Source of the DNA: Planctomonas sp. JC2975
Lineage (GTDB): Bacteria; Actinomycetota; Actinomycetes; Actinomycetales; Microbacteriaceae
DNA: 64,000 nucleotides
Assembly: GCF_012985205.1 (NCBI RefSeq)
Contig: NZ_JABEKS010000004.1
Span: forward strand, 62,001 to 126,000
Direction of reading: 5' to 3'
Below are positions 41,540 through 51,030 of this stretch, piece by piece (position 1 is the first letter of the stretch; each line of letters begins with the position of its first letter). The notes beneath the pieces were generated by a model. The model saw only the letters and a program-made list of their open reading frames with translations. It was not told the DNA's origin and did no database searches. A program made the position numbers and the translations under genes.

Positions 41540-43951
41540 TCAGCCGCGAACGCCCACCACCGACGTGCCGCTCTGCGGGCAGTTCCAGGCCCACCGGGCG
41601 CGACCCGCGGCGGCCACCGGCACGGTGCTGACCTCGACGGGGCCTCCGGCCGCATCCACGACCGACACCACCACGTCATCGTCCACCTCGACGACGACGC
41701 TCGCCTCTGGATCAGACCGCAGCTCGGCTCGTTCGAGCCGCCCGTTCCTCCACTGCAGATCCACCTCGTGTCCGCCGCGGGCACGCAGTCCGCTCACGGA
41801 TCCGGTGTGCCAAGCGTGCGGAAGCGTCGGCAGCAGCGAGAGCGCGTCGTCGTGGCTCTGCAGCAGAAGCTCGACGACGCCTGCGATCGCTCCGAGGTTG
41901 CCGTCGATCTGGAACAGGGCGCCGCCCGGCCGCTCTCCGTGCGGATGCAGGTCGAGCAGTGAGGGCGAGCTGAGCTCGTGCACGAGGACCCCGATCGAGG
42001 TGGCCGCCAGCTCCTTGTCCCGCAGCCGGGCCGCAAGGCACAGCGTCCACGCCTGGCTCCAGCCCGTATACCCGCTGCCGTTCTCGAGCCGGAAGGCGAG
42101 CGTGCGACGTACCGCCTCGAACTCTTCCGGCGTGCGGGTCTCGGTGATCCGCGTGCCGGGGAAGGCGCCGTAGAGGTGCGAGAAGTGTCGGTGGCCCGGT
42201 TCCGTCGACTCCAGTCCGGCAGGCCACTCGCGCAGGAGGCCATCGGGGCCGATGGCGGGCATCCGCAGACGCGCCAGCGCTTCCGCAGCTCTCCCGGCGA
42301 TCGGGTCGGGTTCGCCCAGCCGTTCCGCGAGTGCCACGTGTCGGGACAGGAGCTCGTGCGTGATCTCCTGGTCGATGGTGCTGCCCGCCGTGACGGATAC
42401 GACGACGCCTGCGGCATCCCGGAAGCTGTGCTCCGGCGAGCTGGAAGGGCTGACGACGAGGGATCCGTCGTCGTCGACGAGCTGGTCGAGCACGAAGGCG
42501 GCTGCCTCGCGCACGACGGGCAGTGCCCTCTCGCGTGCGAACCCGTCCGACCAGCGGTGGTCGAGGTGCGCGCCGAGATGAGCGGACATCCAGGCCAGCC
42601 CGAACTGCCAGTTGGACCACTGCGGGTTGCCGTCGACCGGCGCCGTGAAGCGCCACGCATCGGTGTTGTGGTGGCACGCGGCGCCTGCGGCCAGGTAGCG
42701 CAGCACTGCGGTGTCACGGCCCGCAACGGCGAGGTCGCCGAGCAGGTCGAAGAACGGCTCGTGCAGCTCCGCGAGATTCGCGGCCTCGGCTCCCCAGTAG
42801 TTCATCGGTGCGTTGATGTTCGTCGTGTAGTTGCTGGACCAGCCGGGGCGCACCTCGTCGTTCCAGATGCCCTGCAGGTTGGCCGCCTGCGATCCGGCGC
42901 GAGACGAGGAGATCAGCAGGTAGCGGCCGAAATCGAAGTAGCGCTGGGCATCGACCGCACCGGAATCCTGCGAAGGGGTGAGGTCGAGTCGCACGCGGTC
43001 GAAGAGCGACGCGTGGTCTGCCTCGTGGCGTGCAGCGAGCTCATCCGTCGAACGGGCGATGGCAGCCGCGACCACGGATCGTGCGCGCTCGGCGAGCATC
43101 GGCAGGTCTGCGGAAGGACGCCGGTCCCATCCACGGAAGCCCGTAACGGCGGTCGCGATGAGCCGTGCTCCGCTTGGCGTGCGCTGCACGGCTGCGGCGA
43201 GCGCCCAGCCCATGCCTGCCTCGACGGTTCCGTCCTCATCCGGCTCCCCGGCGGAGTAGCTCACCGGATGCTCGCTGCGCACGTACTCCGGAACGACGTG
43301 CGCGGGCGCGCGGCCGACCACGATCAGCCACTCGATGTCGCCGACTCGTTCCAGGCGCACGTCGGCGCCATCGTGCGGGGTCGCGAACACCGGAGCCGGC
43401 GCATCCGACAGAGATGACTGCACGACGAGCACGTCATCCGGATGCGACACGAACGCACTGAGCACGTCCCCACCGACGCGGACCTCGGAGCGGGCGCGAC
43501 GCAGATCGAGGATGCGTTCGTACGTCAGCGCGAGATCGTTTTCGACATCGTTCTCCGCACCTCCCTCGTCCTGGATCGGCTCCGCGGAATGCGCCCCAGC
43601 ATCATCCGCTCGCCACCGCCAGCCGAGGCGTCCGACCGGCTGATACGACTCGGTCCAGGTCTCCGACTGGAGACGCCTCGCCCAGACGTCGGCCGTCGCG
43701 TGATCGCCGCGGGCGATGGCTGTTCGCATCTCGCGCAGCGTGTGCCCTGGCGGCTCGTCGCCGCGCGGTGCGTGATCCCGTTTCGGTCCGCCCGACCACA
43801 GCGTGTCCCGGTTGAGGTCGAACCACTCTTCGCCGGTGCGGCCGTACGAGGCGGCACCGAGCGATCCGTTGCCCAGCAGGAACGACTCGTGGAAGAGCTC
43901 CGCCGGACGATCGAGGCTCACGGACGACGGATCGAGAAGGGGGTCGGGCAT
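41540..43951 (-). CDS. GH95 alpha-L-fucosidase
   Basis: An 803-residue family-95 enzyme. The ATG at 43951 ([10 protein letters not shown]) has GGAG 7 nt upstream. Family blocks appear in order: '[20 protein letters not shown]', '[20 protein letters not shown]', '[10 protein letters not shown]', '[17 protein letters not shown]', '[17 protein letters not shown]' and '[20 protein letters not shown]'. GH95 enzymes act on alpha-1,2-linked L-fucose or L-galactose by inversion. No signal peptide is present, so it would trim imported fucosylated (or galactosylated) xyloglucan side chains. It is upstream of the importer operon on the same strand. Its own promoter has no clear operator. Confidence 0.9.
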   Translation of the reverse strand: MPDPLLDPSSVSLDRPAELFHESFLLGNGSLGAASYGRTGEEWFDLNRDTLWSGGPKRDHAPRGDEPPGHTLREMRTAIARGDHATADVWARRLQSETWTESYQPVGRLGWRWRADDAGAHSAEPIQDEGGAENDVENDLALTYERILDLRRARSEVRVGGDVLSAFVSHPDDVLVVQSSLSDAPAPVFATPHDGADVRLERVGDIEWLIVVGRAPAHVVPEYVRSEHPVSYSAGEPDEDGTVEAGMGWALAAAVQRTPSGARLIATAVTGFRGWDRRPSADLPMLAERARSVVAAAIARSTDELAARHEADHASLFDRVRLDLTPSQDSGAVDAQRYFDFGRYLLISSSRAGSQAANLQGIWNDEVRPGWSSNYTTNINAPMNYWGAEAANLAELHEPFFDLLGDLAVAGRDTAVLRYLAAGAACHHNTDAWRFTAPVDGNPQWSNWQFGLAWMSAHLGAHLDHRWSDGFARERALPVVREAAAFVLDQLVDDDGSLVVSPSSSPEHSFRDAAGVVVSVTAGSTIDQEITHELLSRHVALAERLGEPDPIAGRAAEALARLRMPAIGPDGLLREWPAGLESTEPGHRHFSHLYGAFPGTRITETRTPEEFEAVRRTLAFRLENGSGYTGWSQAWTLCLAARLRDKELAATSIGVLVHELSSPSLLDLHPHGERPGGALFQIDGNLGAIAGVVELLLQSHDDALSLLPTLPHAWHTGSVSGLRARGGHEVDLQWRNGRLERAELRSDPEASVVVEVDDDVVVSVVDAAGGPVEVSTVPVAAAGRARWAWNCPQSGTSVVGVRG

Positions 43952-44038
43952 GGGCGGTCTCCAGACTGTCGGGCTCGGCTCCCTGAGCGAGCGAAGCGAA
44001 ACGATACCGGCCTGCTGCCCGAACAAGCGCACCCACCA

Positions 44039-44077
44039 GCTTCCCGAGCGAGCGTGATCCCAGCTCGCTCAGGAAGC
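44039..44077. repeat. CTGAGCGAGC-type intergenic hairpin
   Basis: 15-bp arms (GCTTCCCGAGCGAGC at 44039-44053, GCTCGCTCAGGAAGC at 44063-44077) with one mismatch and a 9-nt loop. A third related arm, CTCCCTGAGCGAGCG, lies at 43979-43993. The sequence family recurs between xylA and xylB (52242-52321). It follows the stop of the Gfo gene (44131, minus) and may serve as a terminator or REP-like element. Confidence 0.7.
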
Positions 44078-44130
44078 TCGTGGCTCGGGGCGCGCGCGGC
44101 TCGGCGGCCTCTTCGCCACGCGGCACCCTG

Positions 44131-45279
44131 TCAGTGCGCGAGCTTGGCCGCGGCGGAGCCCCACTCCGCCAGCGCCTCGCGCACGTCATCACGTGCCTCG
44201 TTCGCCAACGCTGTCGCGTAGGCGTCTTCGAGCACGTCGGCCAGCAGAACGGTGCGATGCTCGGCAGCCGACAGCACGGCGGCCTCGACCATCGCAAGGC
44301 TGTGCACGTTGGAGTGCACGTCGCCCGACGGTGTCGTGCCGGTGTGCAGCGCGTCGACGAACTCGTCGAGTGCTCCAGCGATCTCGGGGCGTACGGTCGA
44401 CGATCCGTTTTCGACAGCAGCTGCGCCCTCGCCGAACTCCGCGACCGGATCCCCGTCGCCGTCCCACGCGACGGTGCCGTGTGCGCCGCTGATGCGCCAG
44501 GACCCGTTCCACGATGTCTCTAGACCAGGGCTGCACCAGCTGCCGGCATAACTGAACCGCGTGCCACCCGCGAACTCGAAGACCGCGGTGGCCGCGGCGT
44601 CACCGCGGTACCAGCTCCAGGACGGGTTGAACGTGCGACAGTCCACGCTCACGGGGTCGGCGTCGAGCAGGTAGCGCGCGACGTCGAATCCATGGATGGC
44701 CATGTCCACGAGCAGCGGATGATCCATCTCGTCCCGGAATCCGCCGAAGTGCGGCGCCTTGAAGAACTCCGTCGTGACGAATCCGATGCCACCGAGTGCG
44801 CCGGCCATCGCCTTCAGCCGGGCCAACTGCGGATAGTACCTGCGCGACTGGCTCGTCATCAGGAGTCGACCGGTGATCTCCTCTGCCGCGATCAGCGACA
44901 GCGTCTCGGCGACAGTGGGCGCGATGGGCTTCTCGCACAGCACGGGCAGGCCGAGGAACAGCGCCTCGGTGTTCACCGCGTGGTGCGCGGGGGGCACAGT
45001 CACGTCGATCACCGCTTGGGCGTCGGATGCCGCAGCCACCTCCGCGAGCGCGCCACCGACGACGACATCGAGGCTGAGCTCGGCCGCGGCGCGACGAGCC
45101 AGCTCGACGTCTAGGTCGACCAGGCCGACGAGGACGACGCTCGGGGATCCGGCGAGCATGCGCATCCACGCGCGCCCCATGTTCCCCGCGCCGACGAGCA
45201 CGACGCGCAGCGGACCTTCGCCGCCCGTCCGCTCGAAGGCGCTGCCCTTCGCATCGCCGGTAGATGCGAGCCCGCTCAT
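44131..45279 (-). CDS. Gfo/Idh/MocA-family oxidoreductase
   Basis: A 382-residue enzyme with Rossmann start '[19 protein letters not shown]' (GAGNMG), '[18 protein letters not shown]' (EKP motif) and '[29 protein letters not shown]', the D-x-x-x-H substrate region. It overlaps the ThuA gene by 4 bp (ATGA). That ThuA and this enzyme are coupled here as in the 11-kb pair implies that they process the same intermediate in sequence. It is last in the minus operon that begins at 49347. Confidence 0.85.
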   Translation of the reverse strand: MSGLASTGDAKGSAFERTGGEGPLRVVLVGAGNMGRAWMRMLAGSPSVVLVGLVDLDVELARRAAAELSLDVVVGGALAEVAAASDAQAVIDVTVPPAHHAVNTEALFLGLPVLCEKPIAPTVAETLSLIAAEEITGRLLMTSQSRRYYPQLARLKAMAGALGGIGFVTTEFFKAPHFGGFRDEMDHPLLVDMAIHGFDVARYLLDADPVSVDCRTFNPSWSWYRGDAAATAVFEFAGGTRFSYAGSWCSPGLETSWNGSWRISGAHGTVAWDGDGDPVAEFGEGAAAVENGSSTVRPEIAGALDEFVDALHTGTTPSGDVHSNVHSLAMVEAAVLSAAEHRTVLLADVLEDAYATALANEARDDVREALAEWGSAAAKLAH

Positions 45280-46085
45280 TCGGCGTCGGCCGTCTCGTAG
45301 TCGCTGTTGCTCAGCGCGCCCTGATATCCCCTGCCGTTGAAGAAGTCACCCGTCTCGTAGCGCAGCAGGGTCGGCAGCTTGCGGCTCGGACGATCGGATG
45401 CCACCCAGGCGACGCCGTTCGCGATCACGCGCCGCACGTCCTTGTGGTGGTACACGGGAAAGTCCTGGTCGCCGGGGCTGAAGTAGAAGATCTTCCCGTT
45501 GCCGCGGCGGTAGGTGATGCCGCTGCGGAACACCTCTCCCCCGGTGAACGACGAGATGAAGATGATCTCGTCGGGCTTGGGCACATCGAACTGCTCCCCG
45601 TACATCTCCTGCTGCGGGATCTCGATCGGATGCGGAACCCCTTGGGCGATCGGATGCGTCGGGTCGACCGTCCAGACCAGTTCGCGGTCGTGCTCGCTCC
45701 GCCACCGCAACGTGCAGGTGGTGCCCATCAGCTTCTGGAAGATCTTCGACCAGTGCCCGGAGTGGAGGACCACCAGCCCCATGCCCTCGAGCACATGCCG
45801 ATGCACTCGCTCGACCACCTCATCCGACACCTCGCCGTGCGCCGCGTGGCCCCACCACGTCAGCACATCGGTCTGCGCGAGCCGTTCCTCGGTGAGCCCG
45901 TGCTCCGGGTCGTCGAGCAGGGCGGTCGTGACGCTGACGCGGTCGCCGAGGTTCTCCTCGATGCCCGCCTTGATGGCGTTGTGCATGCCGTCCGGGTAGA
46001 GCTCGGCGACGTGCGGCTCGAGCTGCTCGTGCCGGTTCTCTCCCCAGACCACGACGCGCAGTGGCGTCGATGCGGTGGTGTCCAT
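45276..46085 (-). CDS. ThuA-domain protein (second copy type)
   Basis: A 269-residue ThuA protein. The ATG at 46085 has AAGGAG 6 nt upstream. It begins '[27 protein letters not shown]', followed by '[19 protein letters not shown]' and '[22 protein letters not shown]', the ThuA core with conserved His/Glu. It is only distantly similar to the ThuA at 11352, belonging to the shorter 'WGENRHE' subgroup. It is likely to act on a 3-keto or oxidised glycoside taken up by the adjacent importer. Confidence 0.82.
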   Translation of the reverse strand: MDTTASTPLRVVVWGENRHEQLEPHVAELYPDGMHNAIKAGIEENLGDRVSVTTALLDDPEHGLTEERLAQTDVLTWWGHAAHGEVSDEVVERVHRHVLEGMGLVVLHSGHWSKIFQKLMGTTCTLRWRSEHDRELVWTVDPTHPIAQGVPHPIEIPQQEMYGEQFDVPKPDEIIFISSFTGGEVFRSGITYRRGNGKIFYFSPGDQDFPVYHHKDVRRVIANGVAWVASDRPSRKLPTLLRYETGDFFNGRGYQGALSNSDYETADAE

Positions 46086-46225
46086 GTGTGTCTCCTTCGT
46101 GACGAATTCCGCTGTCGGAACGGGTGTCGGTCGCACCGCGAGGCGCGACGGTCCGTCCGGCGTCCAAGACCCTGTCGGGTCCTCGTGTCGGCTGCTGGTG
46201 GTGTGCGTGTGCGACCTGGATGGCG

Positions 46226-47089
46226 CTACTTGATGGCGCCTCCCAAGGCTCCGGCAGCGATGTACTTCTGCGCCAGGATCAGCAAGATTCCCGCAGGCAC
46301 GGAGGCCATCACCGCCGTCGCCATGACCGGTCCCCACTGAGTGGCCCCGTTCGCGCCCAGATAGTTGTAGATGCCCAGGGTGATCGGCCTGACTGCCGGG
46401 GTACTGGTCAACGTCAGGGCGAAGAGGAAGTCTCCCCACGCGCCGAGGAACGTGAACAGTGCCGCAGTGATGATCGCGTTCTTGCTGATCGGAACCACGA
46501 TGGCGAGGAACGCCCTGAAATTGTTCGCGCCGTCGACCAGCGCCGCCTCGACGAGGCTGGTCGGGATGGATGCCATGAACGCTCGCATGAGGATGATCGC
46601 GAACGGAATCTGCGCCGCGCTGTCCGCCAGGATCAGTCCGACATACGAGTTGAGCAGACCCCAGTTGTTGAAGAGGGCGTACAGCGCGTTGGCGATGACG
46701 ATCGTCGGGATCATCTGCGTGATGAGGAGCACGAAGACGAAGGCGGTCATCCCCTTCATCCTGAAGCGCGCGAGTCCGTACGCGGCCGGTGTGGCGACGA
46801 TCAGAGTGATGAGGACGGCACCGATGGAGATGATGAGGCTGGTGGCGAGGTTGCCCGCCTGCTGGGTGAGGGCTGCCTGGTATCCGGCGAACGTGGGATG
46901 GACAGGGAACCACTCCGTGTTCGCGGCGCCCGAGTTCGACTGGAGGCTGCTGTTGATCATCCAGTAGACCGGGAACACCATGATGGCGAGGAACAGGATG
47001 CCGAGCACCGTCATCGGCCAACGCCTGGCGTGCCTGCGTCGGTGCGCGCTCGACCCGGTGGGCAGCACGAGAGCTGTCGTGGCGGTCAT
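46226..47089 (-). CDS. Sugar ABC importer permease 2 (MalG type)
   Basis: A 287-residue permease. Helix 1 is '[24 protein letters not shown]', and the EAA motif is '[22 protein letters not shown]' (about residues 188-209). Its ATG overlaps the stop of the preceding permease by 4 bp. A 140-bp gap with a weak hairpin separates it from the ThuA gene downstream. Confidence 0.9.
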   Translation of the reverse strand: MTATTALVLPTGSSAHRRRHARRWPMTVLGILFLAIMVFPVYWMINSSLQSNSGAANTEWFPVHPTFAGYQAALTQQAGNLATSLIISIGAVLITLIVATPAAYGLARFRMKGMTAFVFVLLITQMIPTIVIANALYALFNNWGLLNSYVGLILADSAAQIPFAIILMRAFMASIPTSLVEAALVDGANNFRAFLAIVVPISKNAIITAALFTFLGAWGDFLFALTLTSTPAVRPITLGIYNYLGANGATQWGPVMATAVMASVPAGILLILAQKYIAAGALGGAIK

Positions 47090-48048
47090 TCGTCCACGCC
47101 CTTCCTGTTCATATAGAGGTAGAAGATCGCGAACGCGAGCGACACCACGATGAGCACATTGCTGATCGCGGCTCCCTGGCCGAACGCGAACTGCACGAAC
47201 GAGTTCTGATACGCCCAGGTGGCCAGGGTCTGAGTGGAGTTCGCCGGCCCGCCGCCGGTGAGCCCGAGGATGATGTCCACCACCTTCAGTGTGTAGACAA
47301 CGCCGAGCACGATGACCACGCTCACCACGGAGCGGATGCTCGGCCAGGTGATGTGCCAGAACGCGCGCCAGCCGACCGCCCCGTCCAATGCAGCCGCCTC
47401 GTACAACTCCTCAGGCACCGACTGGAGCCCGGAATAGAGGATGGTCGCGTTGAACGGGATGCCGAGCCAGACGTTCACGCCGATCACGGCGATCAGCGCG
47501 AGGTTCGGGCTCACCAGCCACGGGACCGGATGCACCCCGAAGATGCCGAGGAACTGGTTCAGCGCCCCGCTGCCCTGGTCGAGGATCCACTTCCACACGG
47601 CCGCCGACGCGATGAGCGGAAGCAGCCAGGGCAGCAGAAGGAGCGAACGCAGGAATCCGCTGAGCGGGAAGTGCCGCTTGAAGAACAGCGCCAGCCCGAG
47701 GCCGATGCCGAACTGCAGCACGATCGATCCGATGGTGAACAGCGCTGTGTTGATCACCGTCGTCATGAAGATCGGATTGCTGAACACCTTCTCGTAGTTC
47801 GCGAATCCCACCCACGGGGCCAGCCCCGTGTAGAAGGTCGCGGTCGTGTAGTCCTGCAGCGACATCACGACGTTCTGCACGATCGGATATCCGAAGAACA
47901 CCAGCACGAAGATGATCGCCGGCGCCACGAACAGCCATCGGGTGAGGTACCGGCCGATGCGAGGCCCACGGCGTCGCACACTGTTCGAGCCGCTGCGCTC
48001 CGTGGCGCGCGGTGTGGTCCGGTCGACGCCGGCATCCACTGAGGTCAT
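47086..48048 (-). CDS. Sugar ABC importer permease 1 (MalF type)
   Basis: A 320-residue permease. The ATG at 48048 ([10 protein letters not shown]) follows AAAGGAG by 6 nt and is preferred to an upstream ATG. Helix 1 is '[20 protein letters not shown]' and the EAA motif is '[21 protein letters not shown]'. It lies between the binding-protein gene (upstream in transcription) and MalG, with a hairpin in the preceding gap. Confidence 0.9.
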   Translation of the reverse strand: MTSVDAGVDRTTPRATERSGSNSVRRRGPRIGRYLTRWLFVAPAIIFVLVFFGYPIVQNVVMSLQDYTTATFYTGLAPWVGFANYEKVFSNPIFMTTVINTALFTIGSIVLQFGIGLGLALFFKRHFPLSGFLRSLLLLPWLLPLIASAAVWKWILDQGSGALNQFLGIFGVHPVPWLVSPNLALIAVIGVNVWLGIPFNATILYSGLQSVPEELYEAAALDGAVGWRAFWHITWPSIRSVVSVVIVLGVVYTLKVVDIILGLTGGGPANSTQTLATWAYQNSFVQFAFGQGAAISNVLIVVSLAFAIFYLYMNRKGVDE

Positions 48049-48077
48049 ATCACGCTCCTTTGCGGAATCGGACAACA

Positions 48078-48105
48078 GGCGGACGAAGCTCACGCTCCGT
48101 CCGCC
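48078..48105 (-). terminator. Hairpin between binding-protein and permease genes
   Basis: 8-bp perfect arms GGCGGACG/CGTCCGCC with a 12-nt loop lie in the 66-bp gap after the binding-protein stop. Like the hairpin at 17556, it is placed to reduce permease expression or protect the upstream mRNA. No T-run follows. Confidence 0.55.
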
Positions 48106-48114
48106 CGCGTCGAC

Positions 48115-49347
48115 CTACTTGTTCTGCGTCTGCGCCTGCTGGAGCGCGTCTGCCGGGCTGGCCTTGCCGGTCAGCGCCGTCTGCACCGCGGTGTAGATGG
48201 CGGTGGCGGCCGTCGGCCACTTCGGTCCGAGCTCCGCGGTGCGCGCGCGAGCCGTCTTCACGGTCTCGACGAAGGACTGCACCTGCGGGTGGGACTTGCC
48301 CCAGCTGTCCGCCGACGCCTGGTCGGAGGGCACGTTGCCGGTGAACTCCGCGATCTTCAGCTGTTCGGACGGCTTGTTGATGCACTGGACGAGCTTCGCT
48401 GCGAGGCCCATCTTGGTCTTGTCGCCGGTGTTGGGAACGTTGAAGGCTTCACCGCCGAGGGGCGAGACGACCTTCTGCGACGTCGTGCGCGTCGGGATCG
48501 GCACGCTGGCGAAGTTCAGTCCCTTCGTCGAGTTCAGCACGGGCAGCTGCCACGGGCCGTTGATCATCATGGCCGCCTTGCCTGCGACGAACTGGTTGTT
48601 GACGTCCTGCTGGCTCCAGTTCACGGAGCTCTTGGACATGGATCCGTCGTTCTGCAGGTCGACGTCGAACTGCACGGCCTGGGCTGCCTCTGGCGTATCG
48701 ATGTTCTTCTCGTTACCACCGTTCGTCCAGAAGAAGGGCAGGAACTGCCAGGTGCCCTCGTAGGTGTTGATGTTGCTCATCGCGAACCCGTAGACGCCCT
48801 TGCTCGGGTCCGTGAGCTTGGTCGCTGCCGCCTTCAGCTCGTCCCAGGTCTTGGGCGGTGTGACGCCTGCTGCCTTGAGCATGTCGACGTTGTAGTACAG
48901 CGCGATCGAGTTGATCACCGGTGCGAGTCCGTAGAGCTGGTCCTTGTACGTTCCCGCCTTGACCACGGCCTGCACGTCACCGCTCGGTGCGCTGATGCCG
49001 AAGTTCTTCAGCGGGGAGAGCGCGCCCGTCGCCGCGATCTGCTGGATGTCGGGGTTGTCGAGCATGAGCACGTCGGGCATGGTCTTCGACGAGACCTGCT
49101 GCAGCACCTTCTGGATCAGCGCGGCTCCGGCGATGTGCACCGGGTTCACCTTGACGCCGACCTCGTCGCCGCACTTCTGGTACTCCTTGTTCCAACCCGA
49201 CATGCCCGGATCGGAATTGAAGTAGTCCTCGACCGTCAGCGTCGGCTTCGACCCCGACGAGTTGTTGCTTGATCCCGAACATGCCGCCAACGACAGGGAG
49301 ATCATCGCCACTCCGGCGAGAGCCGCGAGGATGCGTGTCTTCTTCAC
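48115..49347 (-). CDS. Sugar ABC importer, solute-binding lipoprotein
   Basis: A 410-residue family-1 binding protein. The GTG at 49347 is chosen because AAAGGAG lies 7 nt upstream and the protein then begins with a clean signal peptide (VKKTRILAALAGVAMISLSL, lipobox LAAC). The mature part starts 'LTVEDYFNSDPGMSGWNKEYQKCG'. 'VYGFAMSNINTYEGTWQFLPFFWTNGG' is the usual sugar-site region. It is first in the operon, controlled by the two GTCAAGCGCTTGAC operators in front. Confidence 0.9.
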   Translation of the reverse strand: MKKTRILAALAGVAMISLSLAACSGSSNNSSGSKPTLTVEDYFNSDPGMSGWNKEYQKCGDEVGVKVNPVHIAGAALIQKVLQQVSSKTMPDVLMLDNPDIQQIAATGALSPLKNFGISAPSGDVQAVVKAGTYKDQLYGLAPVINSIALYYNVDMLKAAGVTPPKTWDELKAAATKLTDPSKGVYGFAMSNINTYEGTWQFLPFFWTNGGNEKNIDTPEAAQAVQFDVDLQNDGSMSKSSVNWSQQDVNNQFVAGKAAMMINGPWQLPVLNSTKGLNFASVPIPTRTTSQKVVSPLGGEAFNVPNTGDKTKMGLAAKLVQCINKPSEQLKIAEFTGNVPSDQASADSWGKSHPQVQSFVETVKTARARTAELGPKWPTAATAIYTAVQTALTGKASPADALQQAQTQNK

Positions 49348-49462
49348 GGAAAGCTCCTTTGCTTCGTTCTGATTGGTGCTTGGTACTGAGTGGGTCGCGC
49401 ACGGATGCACGGGCATTGCTGTGCTTCGAACTCGTTGTTCCGGCATCCGATGGATGCGTGTA

Positions 49463-49476
49463 GTCAAGCGCTTGAC
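49463..49476. promoter_or_regulatory. LacI operator GTCAAGCGCTTGAC, copy 1
   Basis: A perfect 14-bp palindrome, 116 bp upstream of the binding-protein start. An identical copy lies exactly 100 bp away, close to the divergent LacI gene. Centre AAGCGCTT is typical of LacI-family sites. Confidence 0.85.
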
Positions 49477-49562
49477 CATTACTCCATAAGAAGAGCCGTG
49501 AGCTCGACATCGAATTCTCCGGCAAGTGCTTTCAGGCATTCTGGACACCCTCGCCGCGCCAA

Positions 49563-49576
49563 GTCAAGCGCTTGAC
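49563..49576. promoter_or_regulatory. LacI operator GTCAAGCGCTTGAC, copy 2
   Basis: Identical to copy 1, 53 bp upstream of the LacI start, and well placed for autoregulation. Confidence 0.85.
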
Positions 49577-49628
49577 CGAAATCGATGGGATACTGTGCGC
49601 ACACCACAGCGGAGGAAGGGAGGCCGAC

Positions 49629-50684
49629 GTGGTCACGATGCAGCAGGTCGCGGACCGTGCGAACGTTTCCATCTCGACGGTCTCGTTCGTGGTCAACGGC
49701 ACGAAGCCGGTCACTCCGGAGACGCGTGATCGCATCCTCAGCGCCATCGACGAGCTGGGCTATCGGCGCAACAGCATGGCCAGGGCGCTGGCCAGCCGCA
49801 AATCGCATGTGATCGCGCTCATCTATCCGCTGCTCGACCACCGGCACCACCACTCCTTCGTGGATGCCGCCGCCACCGCTGCCGAGGAGCTCGGCTACAG
49901 CCTGGTGCTCTGGCCGATCCACAGCGACAACGTGACAACCGAGATCACCTCGCTCATCCAGGCGGGATTCGCCGACGGAGTGATCCTCATGGAGGTGCAG
50001 ATGGAAGACGAGCGCGTCCAACACCTGCAACGGGCGGACGCGCCGTTCGCGCTGATCGGCCGCACGCGCGAGCTCGACGGCATCGACTACGTCGACATCG
50101 ACTTCGAGCGCTCGATCGAGACGGCGATCGATGATTTCGCGGAGCTGGGCCACCGCGAAATCTGTCTCGTGGTCGAGGATCTCAGCGGAACCCCGCTCGC
50201 CAGGTACAGCCCGCCGCTCCGCACGGAGCAGGCGTTCAACGAGACGATCGCCGCACGCGGCCTGACCGGGACCGTTCTCCGCGTCGGCCACGACTCGGCA
50301 TCCGTGCTGCCGTTGACGGAGCAACTGGCACGTCACGCGCCCGACGCGACAGCGGTCATCGCGGTGCACGACGAGGCGGCGTTCTCGCTCGTCAACACTC
50401 TGCAGCGTCGCGGCGTGCGCATCCCGGAGGACATCTCCATCGTCGGCGTCGCCACCTCGACGGCGACGGGCGACCTGCTCACTCCGCCGCTCACCACCTA
50501 TCAGGCGCCAGGCAGCCCGCTCGGCCGGCTCGCGGCTCAGGCTCTCATCGCCCGCATCGAAGGCCGGATGGACGCCCCCACCCAGATGCGCATCCCGTGT
50601 TCCCTGCACGAGGGCGGATCCGTTGCGCCCGCGCCCCACGGTCGCGCTCCGTTGACGAAGCTGCTGGGGATCGCCGCAGCATAG
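49629..50684 (+). CDS. LacI-family transcriptional regulator
   Basis: A 351-residue repressor. The GTG at 49629 has GGGAGG 5 nt upstream and begins 'VVTMQQVADRANVSISTVSFVVNGTKPVT', the standard LacI helix-turn-helix at the very N-terminus. An ATG at 49572 would place the leader inside the operator. 'DFAELGHREICLVVEDL' and 'IPEDISIVGVATSTA' belong to the ligand domain. It is divergent from the importer/ThuA/Gfo operon and almost certainly binds the duplicated GTCAAGCGCTTGAC sites. Confidence 0.92.
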   Translation: MVTMQQVADRANVSISTVSFVVNGTKPVTPETRDRILSAIDELGYRRNSMARALASRKSHVIALIYPLLDHRHHHSFVDAAATAAEELGYSLVLWPIHSDNVTTEITSLIQAGFADGVILMEVQMEDERVQHLQRADAPFALIGRTRELDGIDYVDIDFERSIETAIDDFAELGHREICLVVEDLSGTPLARYSPPLRTEQAFNETIAARGLTGTVLRVGHDSASVLPLTEQLARHAPDATAVIAVHDEAAFSLVNTLQRRGVRIPEDISIVGVATSTATGDLLTPPLTTYQAPGSPLGRLAAQALIARIEGRMDAPTQMRIPCSLHEGGSVAPAPHGRAPLTKLLGIAAA

Positions 50685-51030
50685 GTCGCAGCGACGGCAC
50701 GTCGATACGCGACCGGATGCGTCGTCATGCTGGAGATCAACAGGGCTGTCGGACTCGGCATGGTGGACCGAGCGCTCACCCGGCTGATCCTCTCCGGAGC
50801 GCTGGACGAAATCACCGATCGATGCCGGTTCCCCTCGGCGTCGACTGCACGCTCGACGCCGACCGTCGGGAGCTCGTCGCCACCAGCGCAGTGACGGTCT
50901 AGTGATGGCACCGATCCGCTGATCCGCAGACCGGAACCGAACTCTGCAACGCCCCTGTACGCACCCCTCAACGTCTGATATGTTTACTGTCGCAACAAAT
51001 ACTCATCGACGATGCTGAAGGATTCTTCTC
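50685..51030. other. Intergenic region before xylA with a possible gene remnant
   Basis: 346 bp between the LacI stop and xylA. It includes a short possible remnant at 50727-50902 and, just before xylA, an A+T-rich stretch (TGATATGTTTACTGTCGCAACAAATAC) that probably contains the xylA promoter and a regulator site. Confidence 0.5.
50727..50902 (+). pseudogene. Possible frameshifted 3' gene remnant
   Basis: An ATG frame reads 'MLEINRAVGLGMVDRALTRL' and 'ILSGALDEITDRC', with amphipathic and codon-like character, then becomes low-complexity. A neighbouring frame continues as 'PLGVDCTLDADRRELVATSA' to a TAG at 50902. Joined by one indel near 50824, the pieces look like the C-terminal end of a protein whose family I cannot name. 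The region could also be non-coding. Confidence 0.3.
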
